A stretch of 46,396 bases of DNA from Bacillota bacterium (GTDB lineage Bacteria > Bacillota > Clostridia > Lachnospirales > Lachnospiraceae): contig JAEZWQ010000002.1 of the NCBI GenBank assembly GCA_023420085.1, positions 1 to 46,396 of the forward strand, written 5' to 3'. Below the pieces are notes generated by a model. That model worked only from the letters and a program-made list of their open reading frames with translations. It searched no databases and had not been told where the DNA came from. A program made the translations under genes and the position numbers. Of this stretch, positions 15,997 through 25,155 are shown one piece after another. Positions within the stretch are counted from its first letter, which is position 1. Each line of letters begins with the position of its first letter.

Positions 15997-18573
15997 CTAT
16001 ATGATTTCAAGTTTATTATCCTTAATACCAATATTAACCTCTGAAGAATTTTCTATTTTACCTTCTAATATTCTTAATGATACCAAAGTTTCAACTGTCT
16101 TTTGTAAATATCTTTGTAACGGTCTAGCTCCATACTGTGGATCATAACCATTTTCTATAATATATTCTTTAGCTTCACTATTAAGGCGAATTGTAATATC
16201 TCTATCCTCTAAACGCTTATTTAGTTCACCAATTAAAATATCTACAATTGATCCAATATCATCTTTATTAAGTGGCTTAAACATTATTATTTCATCAAGT
16301 CTATTTAAAAATTCAGGTCTAAAAGAAGATTTTACTGCTGCCATAACTTCATCATGAGCTTTACTATCAATATTTCCATTTTCATCTATACCATTTAATA
16401 ATGAATACGCTCCTATGTTGGAAGTAAGTATTATAATAGTATTTTTAAAGTCTACTCTAACTCCATGTGAATCAGTAATATGACCATCATCTAATACTTG
16501 TAATAAAATATTAAACACATCTGGATGCGCTTTTTCAACTTCATCAAATAGTATTACAGAATAAGGTTTTCTCCTTACTGCTTCAGTAAGCTGTCCACCT
16601 TCTTCATATCCTACATACCCTGGAGGTGCTCCTACGAGCCTTGATACTGAAAACTTCTCCATATATTCTGTCATATCTATTCTGATAATATTTTTCTCAT
16701 CATCAAATAATGTTCTTGCCAATGTTTTTGCTAATTCTGTTTTACCAACTCCTGTAGGTCCTAAGAATAGAAATGATCCAATCGGTTTATTAGGGTCCTT
16801 TATTCCAGCCTTTGATCGAATTATTGCTTCTGTTACCTTTGTTACTGCATCGTCCTGCCCAACTACCCTTTCATGAAGAATTTTATCTAGATTTAATGTC
16901 TTTTCTTTTTCAGTTTCTGTTAATTTACTAACAGGTATATTGGTCCATTTTGATACAATTTTTGCAATATCTTCACTACTTACTGCTTCCCTAACAAGTT
17001 CGAATTCTTGATTACTGATGCTTTCTTCTAGTTCATCTTTTTCTTTTTGTAGCTTTAATAAATCTCCATATTTTAACTTTGCTGCTGTAGCTAAATCTGA
17101 CTGTGATTCAGCTATCGTTATCTTATTTTGTATATTTTCAATTTCTTCCCTTATATGTGATATTTTTTCTATAGACTCTTTTTCTTTTAACCAAAGATTT
17201 CTTTTTTCTTCAAAAATTTTAGTTTCTTCTTCAATTTCCTTTTTTACTTCTTCCAATCGTTCTTTAGTTCCATATGATTCATCACTACTTAATGCCTGTT
17301 CTTCAATCTGTAACTGAATTATTTTTCTTGATATTTCATCAATTTCTGTAGGCATAGAATCAAGTTCAGTCTTTATCATTGCACACGCTTCATCAACCAA
17401 ATCTATCGCTTTATCTGGTAAAAATCTATCCGTTATATATCTATTAGAAAGGTTTGCTGCGCATATCAAGGCAGAATCATTTATCTTTACTCCATGAAAA
17501 ACTTCATACCTAGACTTTAGACCGCGTAAAATTGCAACAGTGTCTTCTACAGTAGGCTCATCTACATAAACTGGTTGGAAGCGTCTTTCCAATGCAGCAT
17601 CTTTTTCAATATAACTCCTGTATTCATCATATGTAGTTGCACCAATACAATGTAACTCTCCTCTAGCAAGTTTTGGTTTTAACATATTACCTGCATCTGT
17701 AGAACCCTCAGTTTTTCCGGCTCCTACTATAGTATGTAACTCATCAATAAATAATATTATCTCGCCATCAGATTTTGCAACTTCATCTAATACAGCTTTT
17801 AATCTTTCTTCAAATTCACCTCTATACTTTGCTCCAGCAATCAATGCTGCCATATCCAATGAATATACCTTCTTGTTTTTCAACTGCTCAGGCACATCTC
17901 CTCTTACAATTCGTTGAGCAAGCCCTTCTACAACTGCAGTTTTTCCTACACCAGGTTCACCTATTAAAACTGGATTATTCTTTGTTTTTCTTGATAAAAT
18001 TCTTATTACATTTCTAATCTCATTATCTCTACCAATAACAGGATCAAGCTTCTGATTTTTAGCCCTTTCAACAAGATCATATCCATATTGATTTAATGCA
18101 TCATATACTCCTTCAGGATTATCTGAATTAATGTTCATATTCCCCCTCACTTTAGATAACTCTACTAGGAAGTTATCTCTCTTAATACCAAAACTATTAA
18201 AAATTTCCTTGATTACTTTATTCCCATTTTTTAGCATACTTAAAAATATATGCTCTACTGAAATATAATTGTCTCCCATCTGCTTTGCTTCATTGGAAGC
18301 ATTAATAATTATATTATTTAATGTTTTGCTATAAGTAATATTTGCTCCTGATACAACAGGCAGTTTTCTTATAGATTCATCTAACACTGAATTTAATCTA
18401 TCTACATCTATTTCCATTCTTTTTAATAATGTTTTTATAAGACTATTTTCTAAGTTTAATAATGAAATCAATAGATGCTCATCTTCAATATATGCATTAT
18501 TATTAGACATTGCCATAGAGTATGCCTGATTAATTGCATTAGTTGAATTAACTGTAAATTTATCTAATTGCAT
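15997..18573 (-). CDS. clpB: Protein disaggregase ClpB
   Basis: A cytosolic hexameric Hsp100 that extracts polypeptides from aggregates with DnaK. All domains are present in 858 residues: an N-terminal Clp_N double repeat (1 to about 145), AAA-1 with Walker A GEPGVGKT (205-212) and FIDELHTIVGAG, a coiled-coil middle domain (about 395-520; IEEETKIFEEKRNLWLKEKE) which separates ClpB from ClpC, then AAA-2 with GPTGVGKT (about 604-611), and a C-terminal small domain ending QYGARPLQRYLQK. There is no ClpP-binding loop expected for ClpB. The ATG at 18573 follows GAGGTGATGTT. It is monocistronic and divergent from the XRE-potABCD operon. No CIRCE or CtsR heptads are visible upstream. Confidence 0.96.
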   Translation of the reverse strand: MQLDKFTVNSTNAINQAYSMAMSNNNAYIEDEHLLISLLNLENSLIKTLLKRMEIDVDRLNSVLDESIRKLPVVSGANITYSKTLNNIIINASNEAKQMGDNYISVEHIFLSMLKNGNKVIKEIFNSFGIKRDNFLVELSKVRGNMNINSDNPEGVYDALNQYGYDLVERAKNQKLDPVIGRDNEIRNVIRILSRKTKNNPVLIGEPGVGKTAVVEGLAQRIVRGDVPEQLKNKKVYSLDMAALIAGAKYRGEFEERLKAVLDEVAKSDGEIILFIDELHTIVGAGKTEGSTDAGNMLKPKLARGELHCIGATTYDEYRSYIEKDAALERRFQPVYVDEPTVEDTVAILRGLKSRYEVFHGVKINDSALICAANLSNRYITDRFLPDKAIDLVDEACAMIKTELDSMPTEIDEISRKIIQLQIEEQALSSDESYGTKERLEEVKKEIEEETKIFEEKRNLWLKEKESIEKISHIREEIENIQNKITIAESQSDLATAAKLKYGDLLKLQKEKDELEESISNQEFELVREAVSSEDIAKIVSKWTNIPVSKLTETEKEKTLNLDKILHERVVGQDDAVTKVTEAIIRSKAGIKDPNKPIGSFLFLGPTGVGKTELAKTLARTLFDDEKNIIRIDMTEYMEKFSVSRLVGAPPGYVGYEEGGQLTEAVRRKPYSVILFDEVEKAHPDVFNILLQVLDDGHITDSHGVRVDFKNTIIILTSNIGAYSLLNGIDENGNIDSKAHDEVMAAVKSSFRPEFLNRLDEIIMFKPLNKDDIGSIVDILIGELNKRLEDRDITIRLNSEAKEYIIENGYDPQYGARPLQRYLQKTVETLVSLRILEGKIENSSEVNIGIKDNKLEII

Positions 18574-18604
18574 AACATCACCTCATTTCACTTGTTATAT
18601 AACT

Positions 18605-18632
18605 AGTATAACAATATTTTGTTTTATGTCAA
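18605..18632 (-). promoter_or_regulatory. clpB promoter
   Basis: A perfect TTGACA (18627-18632) and TATACT (18605-18610) have a 16-bp spacer; the predicted start is about 25 nt before the ATG. The -35 box lies in a 10-bp inverted repeat TATGTCAATA (18625-18634) whose partner (18658-18667) covers the -35 of the divergent promoter. This could be an operator shared by both genes or simply the symmetry of two -35 boxes. Confidence 0.7.
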
Positions 18633-18659
18633 TACTTTATTTTAAATTTTATTTAGATA

Positions 18660-18687
18660 TTGACATATTGTTTTTTTTAGTTATAAT
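18660..18687 (+). promoter_or_regulatory. Promoter of the XRE-cupin/potABCD operon
   Basis: A perfect TTGACA (18660-18665) and perfect TATAAT (18682-18687) are 16 bp apart. The predicted start, near 18694, gives a 39-nt leader to the ATG at 18733. The spacer holds a T8 run. The divergent clpB promoter is only 28 bp away (-35 to -35). Confidence 0.7.
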
Positions 18688-18732
18688 GTTTTTTGTGTTC
18701 AGTAATAATAAACTTTAGAATTGGGTATAATT

Positions 18733-19260
18733 ATGAATATTGGAGAAAAAATTAAGGATTTAAGAGTTCTAAATGGACTTACACAAGAAGAACTCGCAGA
18801 GCGTACAGAACTTTCAAAAAGCTTTATTTCACAATTAGAGAGAGATCTAACATCTCCCTCTATATCTACTTTAAAAGATATACTGCAGATACTAGGCACT
18901 AATCTTGCCGACTTTTTTGCCGAAGATGCAATTGATCAAGTTGTATTTAAACAAGATGATTATTTTGAAAATAAAAAAAATGATGTTACTACTGAATGGC
19001 TTATTCCTACTGCTCAGAAGTATGAAATGGAGCCTATTAGAATAACCCTTGCTGCTAACAATAGTACAAAATCTATCCCACCTAGTGAATCTGAATTTTT
19101 TGGATACATTATTTCTGGAGAAGTCGACATAAAAATAGGAACTAAAATTTTCACTGCAACTGAAGGTGATAGTTTTTATTATAAAGGAAATAAAAAACAT
19201 AATATTTCTACAAAAAATGGTGCTAGATTTATATGGATCAGCAGCCCACCAATTTTTTAA
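18733..19260 (+). CDS. XRE-cupin transcriptional regulator of polyamine uptake (PuuR type)
   Basis: The 175 residues consist of an N-terminal helix-turn-helix (MNIGEKIKDLRVLNGLTQEE..., recognition helix SKSFISQLERDLTSP, about 1-65) and a C-terminal cupin barrel (about 100-175; SEFFGYIISGEVDI, EGDSFYYKGNKKHNI). This is the architecture of the PuuR/SinR-cupin family, which binds small ligands. It sits 9 nt before potA, so it probably senses polyamine and autoregulates the operon. The frame extends to a TTG at 18721, but the ATG at 18733, with a weak GGG upstream and normal HTH N-terminus, is the better start. Confidence 0.9.
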   Translation: MNIGEKIKDLRVLNGLTQEELAERTELSKSFISQLERDLTSPSISTLKDILQILGTNLADFFAEDAIDQVVFKQDDYFENKKNDVTTEWLIPTAQKYEMEPIRITLAANNSTKSIPPSESEFFGYIISGEVDIKIGTKIFTATEGDSFYYKGNKKHNISTKNGARFIWISSPPIF

Positions 19261-19269
19261 GGAGGTTGT

Positions 19270-20343
19270 ATGAAGAAGGAATTAATTAAGATTAACAATA
19301 TATCTAAATATTATGATGGTGAAATGATACTCGATGAATTTAACTTAACTATATATGAAAATGAATTTGTAACTTTGCTTGGACCTTCTGGATGTGGAAA
19401 GACTACAACACTTAGAATTTTAGGTGGATTTGAAAAGCCTGATAGTGGAAGTGTTATATTTGATGGTAAAGATATAACTAATCTCCCTCCCAATAAACGC
19501 CCTATTAACACAGTTTTCCAAAAGTATGCTCTTTTTCCGCATATGAATATTGCTGATAATATAGCCTTCGGTCTAAGAATTCAAAATAAGCCGGAGGATT
19601 ATATCCAAAATAAAATAAATTATGCTCTTAAATTAGTAAACCTTGAGAAATATAGAAATAGAATGCCTAACTCTTTAAGTGGAGGGCAGCAACAACGTAT
19701 TGCAATTGCAAGAGCAATAGTTAATGAACCTAAAGTTTTGTTGCTTGATGAACCTCTTGGTGCATTAGATTTAAAGTTAAGACAAGACATGCAATATGAA
19801 CTTATAAGATTAAAAGAGGAACTTGGCATTACATTTATATATGTTACGCACGATCAAGAGGAAGCATTGACAATGTCTGATAAAATAGTCGTAATGAACC
19901 AGGGATATATTCAACAAATAGGAACTCCTGAGGGTATATATAATGAACCTGAAAATAGTTTTGTCGCTGATTTTATTGGCGAATCAAATATTATTGATGC
20001 AGTAATGAAAGAGGATAAACTAGTTAACTTTTTAGGTAAGGATGTCGTATGTGTTGATACAAATATGGGAAATAATATGCCTGTTGATGTTGTAATAAGA
20101 CCTGAAGATGTAGAAATTCTACCTCCTGGAAAAGGTATATTTGAAGGTGAAGTTACTAGCCTTATTTTCAAAGGTGTCCATTGGGAAATGGATGTTCAAA
20201 TTGGTGACTTTGAAATGTTGGTTCATAATACACAGGATTATAAGCCTGGTACAAAAGTATCTATATATATTAAACCTTCTAATATTCAAGTTATGAATAA
20301 GCCAGAGTCTGAAGATGAGGAGGCTATCATGAATTATGAATAA
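19270..20343 (+). CDS. potA: Spermidine/putrescine ABC transporter ATP-binding protein PotA
   Basis: The ATPase of the polyamine importer, 357 residues. Walker A is GPSGCGKT (38-45), Q-loop FQKYALFPHM, signature LSGGQQQR, Walker B VLLLDEPLGALD, and H-loop VTHDQEEA. A TOBE domain follows from about 275 (VVIRPEDVEIL... and MDVQIGDFEMLVHN), as in importers of this class (CUT1/PotA type). The perfect ribosome site AAGGAGG lies just upstream. Its last codons contain the AGGAGG of potB, which it overlaps by 8 nt. Confidence 0.96.
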   Translation: MKKELIKINNISKYYDGEMILDEFNLTIYENEFVTLLGPSGCGKTTTLRILGGFEKPDSGSVIFDGKDITNLPPNKRPINTVFQKYALFPHMNIADNIAFGLRIQNKPEDYIQNKINYALKLVNLEKYRNRMPNSLSGGQQQRIAIARAIVNEPKVLLLDEPLGALDLKLRQDMQYELIRLKEELGITFIYVTHDQEEALTMSDKIVVMNQGYIQQIGTPEGIYNEPENSFVADFIGESNIIDAVMKEDKLVNFLGKDVVCVDTNMGNNMPVDVVIRPEDVEILPPGKGIFEGEVTSLIFKGVHWEMDVQIGDFEMLVHNTQDYKPGTKVSIYIKPSNIQVMNKPESEDEEAIMNYE

Positions 20344-21145
20344 AAAGCACCTTACGTACCCATATATAATATGGTTGATAGGATTTACAATAATACCTCT
20401 CTTAATAATTACCTACTATGCTTTTACAACATTTGATGGAGGTATAACATTATCTAATATATTTAATATACCAGCAAAGCCTGTAATATTAGCTATAGTA
20501 TTAAGTTTAATATCAACAATAATATGTCTACTAATGGCATACCCTCTATGCTTAATACTTTCTAATATGAAATTAAAAAATAATAATTTAATTATATTCT
20601 TATTTATTCTTCCAATGTGGATGAATTTTTTGCTAAGAACAATGGCTTGGCAAACAATACTTGAAAAAAATGGTATTATAAATTATTTATTAATGGCTAT
20701 TGGGTTAAATCCTATTAAGCTCATAAATACTCCATTAGCAATAATAATTGGTATGGTATATAATTTTTTACCATTTATGATATTACCAATATATAACTCT
20801 TTAATAAAAATTGATACCGACATTATAAATGCTTCAATGGACCTAGGAGCAACAAAGATACAAACTTTTTTCAAAATAATATTGCCACTAACTAAGCCCG
20901 GCATAATGAGTGCTATTACAATGGTATTTGTACCCGCACTAACTACATTTGCCATTTCAGATATATTAGGTGGTGGAAAAGTATTCTTAATAGGTAATGT
21001 TATTGAACATGAATTTAAGCAAGGAGACAATTGGCATGTTGGATCTGGACTTTCATTCATACTTATGATATTTGTACTTTTATCAATGGCATTGCTTAAA
21101 AAATATGATGTTGATTATGGTAACAAGGGAGGTAAAAATGATTAA
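20336..21145 (+). CDS. potB: Spermidine/putrescine ABC transporter permease PotB
   Basis: The 269-residue inner-membrane permease has six hydrophobic helices. The EAA loop contacts PotA: DIINASMDLGATKIQTFFKI (about 162-181), followed by ILPLTKPGIMSAI. The start overlaps potA by 8 nt. The AGGAGG lies 13 nt before the ATG, longer than usual, so translational coupling to potA is likely. The partner permease PotC follows, also overlapping by 8 nt. Confidence 0.93.
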   Translation: MNKKHLTYPYIIWLIGFTIIPLLIITYYAFTTFDGGITLSNIFNIPAKPVILAIVLSLISTIICLLMAYPLCLILSNMKLKNNNLIIFLFILPMWMNFLLRTMAWQTILEKNGIINYLLMAIGLNPIKLINTPLAIIIGMVYNFLPFMILPIYNSLIKIDTDIINASMDLGATKIQTFFKIILPLTKPGIMSAITMVFVPALTTFAISDILGGGKVFLIGNVIEHEFKQGDNWHVGSGLSFILMIFVLLSMALLKKYDVDYGNKGGKND

Positions 21146-21908
21146 AAAACTATCTAAATATTTTTATCTCTTATTCATATTTATCTTTCTTTATGCTCCA
21201 ATTATGATACTTATTGTACTATCATTTAACAACTCAAAATCCAGAGCTAGTTGGGGTGGTTTTTCATTTAAGTGGTATATTGAATTATTCAATAATAAAC
21301 CAATAATAGACTCCTTTATAACAACAATTACACTTGGTTTAGTTTCATCACTTATAGCAACTATTTTAGGGGTTTTGGCATGCCTTGGTATAATGAGTTT
21401 CAAAAAACGAAATAGAACACTGATTTTATCAGCTCTAAATATACCTATATTAAACGCAGAAATAGTAACAGGTATATCTTTGATGCTACTATTTATATTT
21501 TTAAGAATACAACCAAGCTTTTTTACGGTATTACTCTCTCATATAACAATAAATGTCCCATATGTGGTTCTCTCAGTATTACCCAAAATTAGACATTTTA
21601 ATATGAGTACATATGAAGCTGCTCTTGATCTAGGAGCTACGCCATCTTATGCATTTAGAAAAATAGTTTTACCAGATTTATTACCTGGTGTTTTAAGTGG
21701 TTTTTTGATTGCATTCACAATGTCTTTAGACGATTTTATAATAACTTATTTTACTAAAGGACCTGGCCTTGATACTCTATCTACAAAAATATACACCGAA
21801 TTAAAGAAGGGTATAAAGCCTGAAATGTATGCACTATCAACCATAATGTTTATTGTTGTACTAATAGTTCTTTTAGTTATGAATTATAAATCAGGGAGGA
21901 AAAAATGA
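21138..21908 (+). CDS. potC: Spermidine/putrescine ABC transporter permease PotC
   Basis: The second permease, 256 residues, six predicted helices; the EAA loop reads TYEAALDLGATPSYAFRKI followed by VLPDLLPGVLSG. The frame is open upstream to 21072, but the start is set at ATG 21138: it has AAGGGAGG 5 nt upstream, starts with the basic residues and hydrophobic helix of the family (MIKKLSKYFYLLFIFI), and gives the same 8-nt overlap seen at potA/potB. The stop overlaps the potD ATG (ATGA). Confidence 0.93.
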   Translation: MIKKLSKYFYLLFIFIFLYAPIMILIVLSFNNSKSRASWGGFSFKWYIELFNNKPIIDSFITTITLGLVSSLIATILGVLACLGIMSFKKRNRTLILSALNIPILNAEIVTGISLMLLFIFLRIQPSFFTVLLSHITINVPYVVLSVLPKIRHFNMSTYEAALDLGATPSYAFRKIVLPDLLPGVLSGFLIAFTMSLDDFIITYFTKGPGLDTLSTKIYTELKKGIKPEMYALSTIMFIVVLIVLLVMNYKSGRKK

Positions 21909-22957
21909 AAAAAATATTATTAATCATATTAAGTATAATTTTTGTTTCTTCCTTATATGGATGCTCAAGTTCTAAAACCAAAGATTCATTAACAATCTAT
22001 AGTGCCGGTGATTATATAAATCCTGAAGTATTAGATTTATTTAAAAAAGAAACTGGAATCGATGTAATATACGAAGAATATGATACTAATGAAGTAATGT
22101 ATACCAAAATTAGCTCACCAAATTCTACATATGATATAATATGTACATCAGATTATATGCTTGAAAAACTTATTTCTGAGGATAGACTTGATAAATTAAA
22201 CTATAATAATATACCTAATAGTAAATATACATCGAAACCTATACATGATCTTACTAGAGGCTTTGATCCAAATACTGAATATACCGTACCTTACTGCTAT
22301 GGGACAGTTGGCATATTGTATATCTCAAAATATGTATCAGAAGATGAAGCAAGATCATGGAATATTCTTTGGAATCCAAAATATTCTGATGAAATTTTAA
22401 TGCCTGATAACGTCAGGGACATGCTTGCAGTAGCAATGAAAAAAAATGGTTATTCATTAAATACAAGTGATCCGAATGAATTAAAGAAAGTAGAAAATGA
22501 TCTGATTTCACAAAAAGATATTGTGCAGGCATATGTAAATGATCAAGTTAAGGATAAAATGATTTCTGAAGAAGCAAAAATAGCTGTTATATATTCTGGT
22601 GATGCACTATTTACAAAGGCATATAGAGAAGAACTTAACTATGTTGTCCCTAATGAAGGGTCTAATGTTTGGATTGATGCATGGGCAATATTAAAAAAAT
22701 CTAACCATAAGGAAATGGCAGAAAAATTTATTAATTTTATCACAAGACCAGATATAGCTGCTCTAAATTATGAGTATTTAACTTATTCTACACCAAATAC
22801 AGAAGCTATCAAACTTGTAGAAGATGAAGAACTTAGAACAAATGAAATTGTTATTCCATCTGAAGATACACTGTATAGATGTGAAGTTATGAAAAATCTT
22901 GGATATGATAAAACAAGAATATATAATGAATTATTTATGAGAGTTAAGATGCATTGA
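21905..22957 (+). CDS. potD: Spermidine/putrescine-binding lipoprotein PotD
   Basis: The extracytoplasmic substrate-binding lipoprotein, 350 residues. The signal MKKILLIILSIIFVSSLYGC gives lipid anchor Cys20. The mature part has the type-II periplasmic-binding pattern of PotD/PotF: LTIYSAGDYINPEVLDLFKK, TGIDVIYEEYDTNEVMYTKI, YDIICTSDYMLEKLI, VPYCYGTVGILYISK, and NVWIDAWAILKKSNH near the C-terminal lobe. Which polyamine it prefers cannot be read. It is last in the operon before the pseudouridine synthase gene, which follows at one base. Confidence 0.93.
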   Translation: MKKILLIILSIIFVSSLYGCSSSKTKDSLTIYSAGDYINPEVLDLFKKETGIDVIYEEYDTNEVMYTKISSPNSTYDIICTSDYMLEKLISEDRLDKLNYNNIPNSKYTSKPIHDLTRGFDPNTEYTVPYCYGTVGILYISKYVSEDEARSWNILWNPKYSDEILMPDNVRDMLAVAMKKNGYSLNTSDPNELKKVENDLISQKDIVQAYVNDQVKDKMISEEAKIAVIYSGDALFTKAYREELNYVVPNEGSNVWIDAWAILKKSNHKEMAEKFINFITRPDIAALNYEYLTYSTPNTEAIKLVEDEELRTNEIVIPSEDTLYRCEVMKNLGYDKTRIYNELFMRVKMH

Positions 22958-22958
22958 T

Positions 22959-23678
22959 ATGGATGAAAAAATTAGAATTGATAAATTACTTTCAAACCTC
23001 GGATATGGAAGTAGAAAACAAATAAAAAAATATGCAAGTCAGGGTAAAATTATTATTAATGGTGATATTATTGATGATACTTCTAAACTTATTGATCCAT
23101 ATAATGATAATATAATTTTAAATGGTGAAAAAGTTTATTACTCTAAATATAAATACGTAGTGATGAATAAACCTCAAAACTATATATGTGCCAATTCTGA
23201 TCCTATTCATAAACTTGTCTTTGACTTACTTGATGCAAATTTATCAAGATATGAATTATCTACAGCAGGCAGGCTAGATAAAGATACAGAAGGATTACTT
23301 ATTCTTACTAATGATGGTAACTTTATACATGAACTTATATCTCCAAATAAGAATATTTATAAAAAATATCTTGTTCATACTGATTTTCCTCTAAGTGAAT
23401 ATAGTATACAAAAACTTAGGGAAGGGATAGTGCTTATAACAGAAAATTATATTACAAAACCTGCAATAGTTAATAAAATTAGCGATAATATATATGAAAT
23501 AAGCATTATGGAAGGAAAATATCATCAAATAAAACGTATGATTAGTGCAGTTGGTGCAAAAGTTACTTATCTCAAAAGGATACAAATTGGTGGTTATGTA
23601 TTACCTGACTATCTAAACCCTGGTGAATATATTGAAGTTAAAAAAACTGATTTAGATAAAATACTAGATCATAATTAA
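22959..23678 (+). CDS. RsuA/RluB-family pseudouridine synthase
   Basis: The 239 residues contain an S4 RNA-binding domain (MDEKIRIDKLLSNLGYGSRK, 1 to about 60) and a pseudouridine synthase core with the catalytic Asp in GRLDKDTEGLLILTNDG (about 106-122), and YHQIKRM near the end. It isomerises a uridine in rRNA (small-subunit for RsuA, large-subunit for RluB); the sequence alone does not settle which. It starts one base after the potD stop with only a weak ribosome site, so it depends on readthrough of the pot operon. There is no obvious functional link to polyamine uptake, although both affect ribosomes. Confidence 0.92.
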   Translation: MDEKIRIDKLLSNLGYGSRKQIKKYASQGKIIINGDIIDDTSKLIDPYNDNIILNGEKVYYSKYKYVVMNKPQNYICANSDPIHKLVFDLLDANLSRYELSTAGRLDKDTEGLLILTNDGNFIHELISPNKNIYKKYLVHTDFPLSEYSIQKLREGIVLITENYITKPAIVNKISDNIYEISIMEGKYHQIKRMISAVGAKVTYLKRIQIGGYVLPDYLNPGEYIEVKKTDLDKILDHN

Positions 23679-23681
23679 CAT

Positions 23682-23717
23682 AAAAATGCAGCTGTATTTA
23701 TGTTCAGCTGCATTTTT
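23682..23717. terminator. Bidirectional terminator (pseudouridine synthase / thrC)
   Basis: A perfect 13-bp stem AAAAATGCAGCTG / CAGCTGCATTTTT with a 10-nt loop supplies its own T run in both directions. Its right arm overlaps the thrC stop codon at 23716-23718. Confidence 0.85.
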
Positions 23718-25155
23718 AACTATCTATATAATTATAAATGATTTCTTTTATATCCTTAATGTTACCACTAGTATTATGTACACATTTTAATTTAGAAATA
23801 TTTTTTAAATTTTTTGGAATATTAATGCCTGATATATTTTCTAATTTTTTATAACTAATATCCTCTTCACCTAAAGCAGGTAATACAGTTTCAATAAATT
23901 TATACGGGCTTGCTGTTGAAACAATAACAGTTTTATTCCCACTTTCCTTAAATTTATTATATGCAAAACTTGCAACTGCAGTATGTGGATCAATAATATA
24001 TCCTTCTTCAATAAATAATCTTTTTATTTCGTCCTTTACTTCATTATCACTTGTATAAAATGAAGAAATATATGAACAATTAAGGTCATTTATAGTGTAT
24101 ACCCCTCTAGATTTTAATTCATTCATTACAAATGTTGTACATTCTTCGCCATATAAATCAAATATTAGTCTTTCCAAATTACTTGAAACTAATATATCCA
24201 TAGATGGAGAGTTTGTATTATAAAAATCTCTATTTATATTATAAACTCTAGTTTTAAAAAAATCATATAATACATTATTTTTATTAGAAGCACATATCAA
24301 ATTACCTATATTAGCACCTAATTTTTTAGCATATATTCCTGCTAAAATATTTCCAAAATTACCAGTTGGAACAGAAAAGTCAACCAATTTGTCTTTTGTA
24401 ATCTCATCCTTATCTATTAAGTAGGCACATGTATATATGTAATACGCTATCTGGGGTATCAATCTACCAATATTTATTGAATTTGCTGCACTAAGTCTTC
24501 TATTTTTATTAATAAGCCTTTGATTTAATTTATCATCATCCATAATAGATTTTACAAATGACTGTGCATCATCAAAATTACCATCAATTCCAAAAACTCT
24601 ACAATTATTTGCATTATGAGTAATCATTTGTAACTCTTGAGTCTTACTTACTCCCTCTTTAGGATAAATAACAAATATTTCAAAACCATCTATATTACTA
24701 AATGCTTCTAAAGTTGCCTTACCTGTATCACCAGAAGTTGCTACAACTATATATGTAGTATAATTAACTTTAAGATATTCTTTTGATAAATTCATAAGGT
24801 GTGGTAAAATCGCTAGAGCAATATCTTTAAAGGCTAATGTCTTTCCATGAAATAACTCTAAATAATATCTATCCTTAGTTTTATGTATATCTACAATATT
24901 TGTAATATCAAAATTTCCATCATATGCTTTATTAATACACTCTTTTATATCTTCAACCCTAAATTCATCAAAAAATTTATGTAAAACTTTCGTAAGCACT
25001 TCTTTATATTCTAAACCTACAAATTCTTCTATTCCTGTTTCAAATGGTTCAATTTTATAAGGTACATACAATCCTCCATCTGGAGCTAATCCTCTAAGTA
25101 TAGCCTCAGCAGATGATGCTTTTATATTTTTATTTCTTGTACTATGATATAACAT
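23716..25155 (-). CDS. thrC: Threonine synthase
   Basis: A PLP enzyme converting O-phosphohomoserine to threonine. The 479 residues are of the long (class II, yeast/E. coli-like) form: N-terminal YHSTRNKNIKASSAEAILRG, LAPDGGLYVP, PLP lysine in HGKTLAFKDIAL (K110), phosphate-binding VVATSGDTGKAT, and VPTGNFGNILAGIYAKKLGA. The ATG at 25155 follows GGAGACAGG and lies within the end of asd (14-nt overlap). It follows asd in a two-gene operon; no homoserine dehydrogenase or homoserine kinase is adjacent. Confidence 0.95.
   Translation of the reverse strand: MLYHSTRNKNIKASSAEAILRGLAPDGGLYVPYKIEPFETGIEEFVGLEYKEVLTKVLHKFFDEFRVEDIKECINKAYDGNFDITNIVDIHKTKDRYYLELFHGKTLAFKDIALAILPHLMNLSKEYLKVNYTTYIVVATSGDTGKATLEAFSNIDGFEIFVIYPKEGVSKTQELQMITHNANNCRVFGIDGNFDDAQSFVKSIMDDDKLNQRLINKNRRLSAANSINIGRLIPQIAYYIYTCAYLIDKDEITKDKLVDFSVPTGNFGNILAGIYAKKLGANIGNLICASNKNNVLYDFFKTRVYNINRDFYNTNSPSMDILVSSNLERLIFDLYGEECTTFVMNELKSRGVYTINDLNCSYISSFYTSDNEVKDEIKRLFIEEGYIIDPHTAVASFAYNKFKESGNKTVIVSTASPYKFIETVLPALGEEDISYKKLENISGINIPKNLKNISKLKCVHNTSGNIKDIKEIIYNYIDS

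Noticed and set aside
18574..18732. CIRCE or CtsR operators upstream of clpB
   Set aside because: No TTAGCACTC-N9-GAGTGCTAA or GGTCAAA heptad pair was found in either orientation.
20683..21060. Minus-strand 125-codon open frame over potB
   Set aside because: Antisense to a well-supported permease gene; no start signal or recognisable domain.
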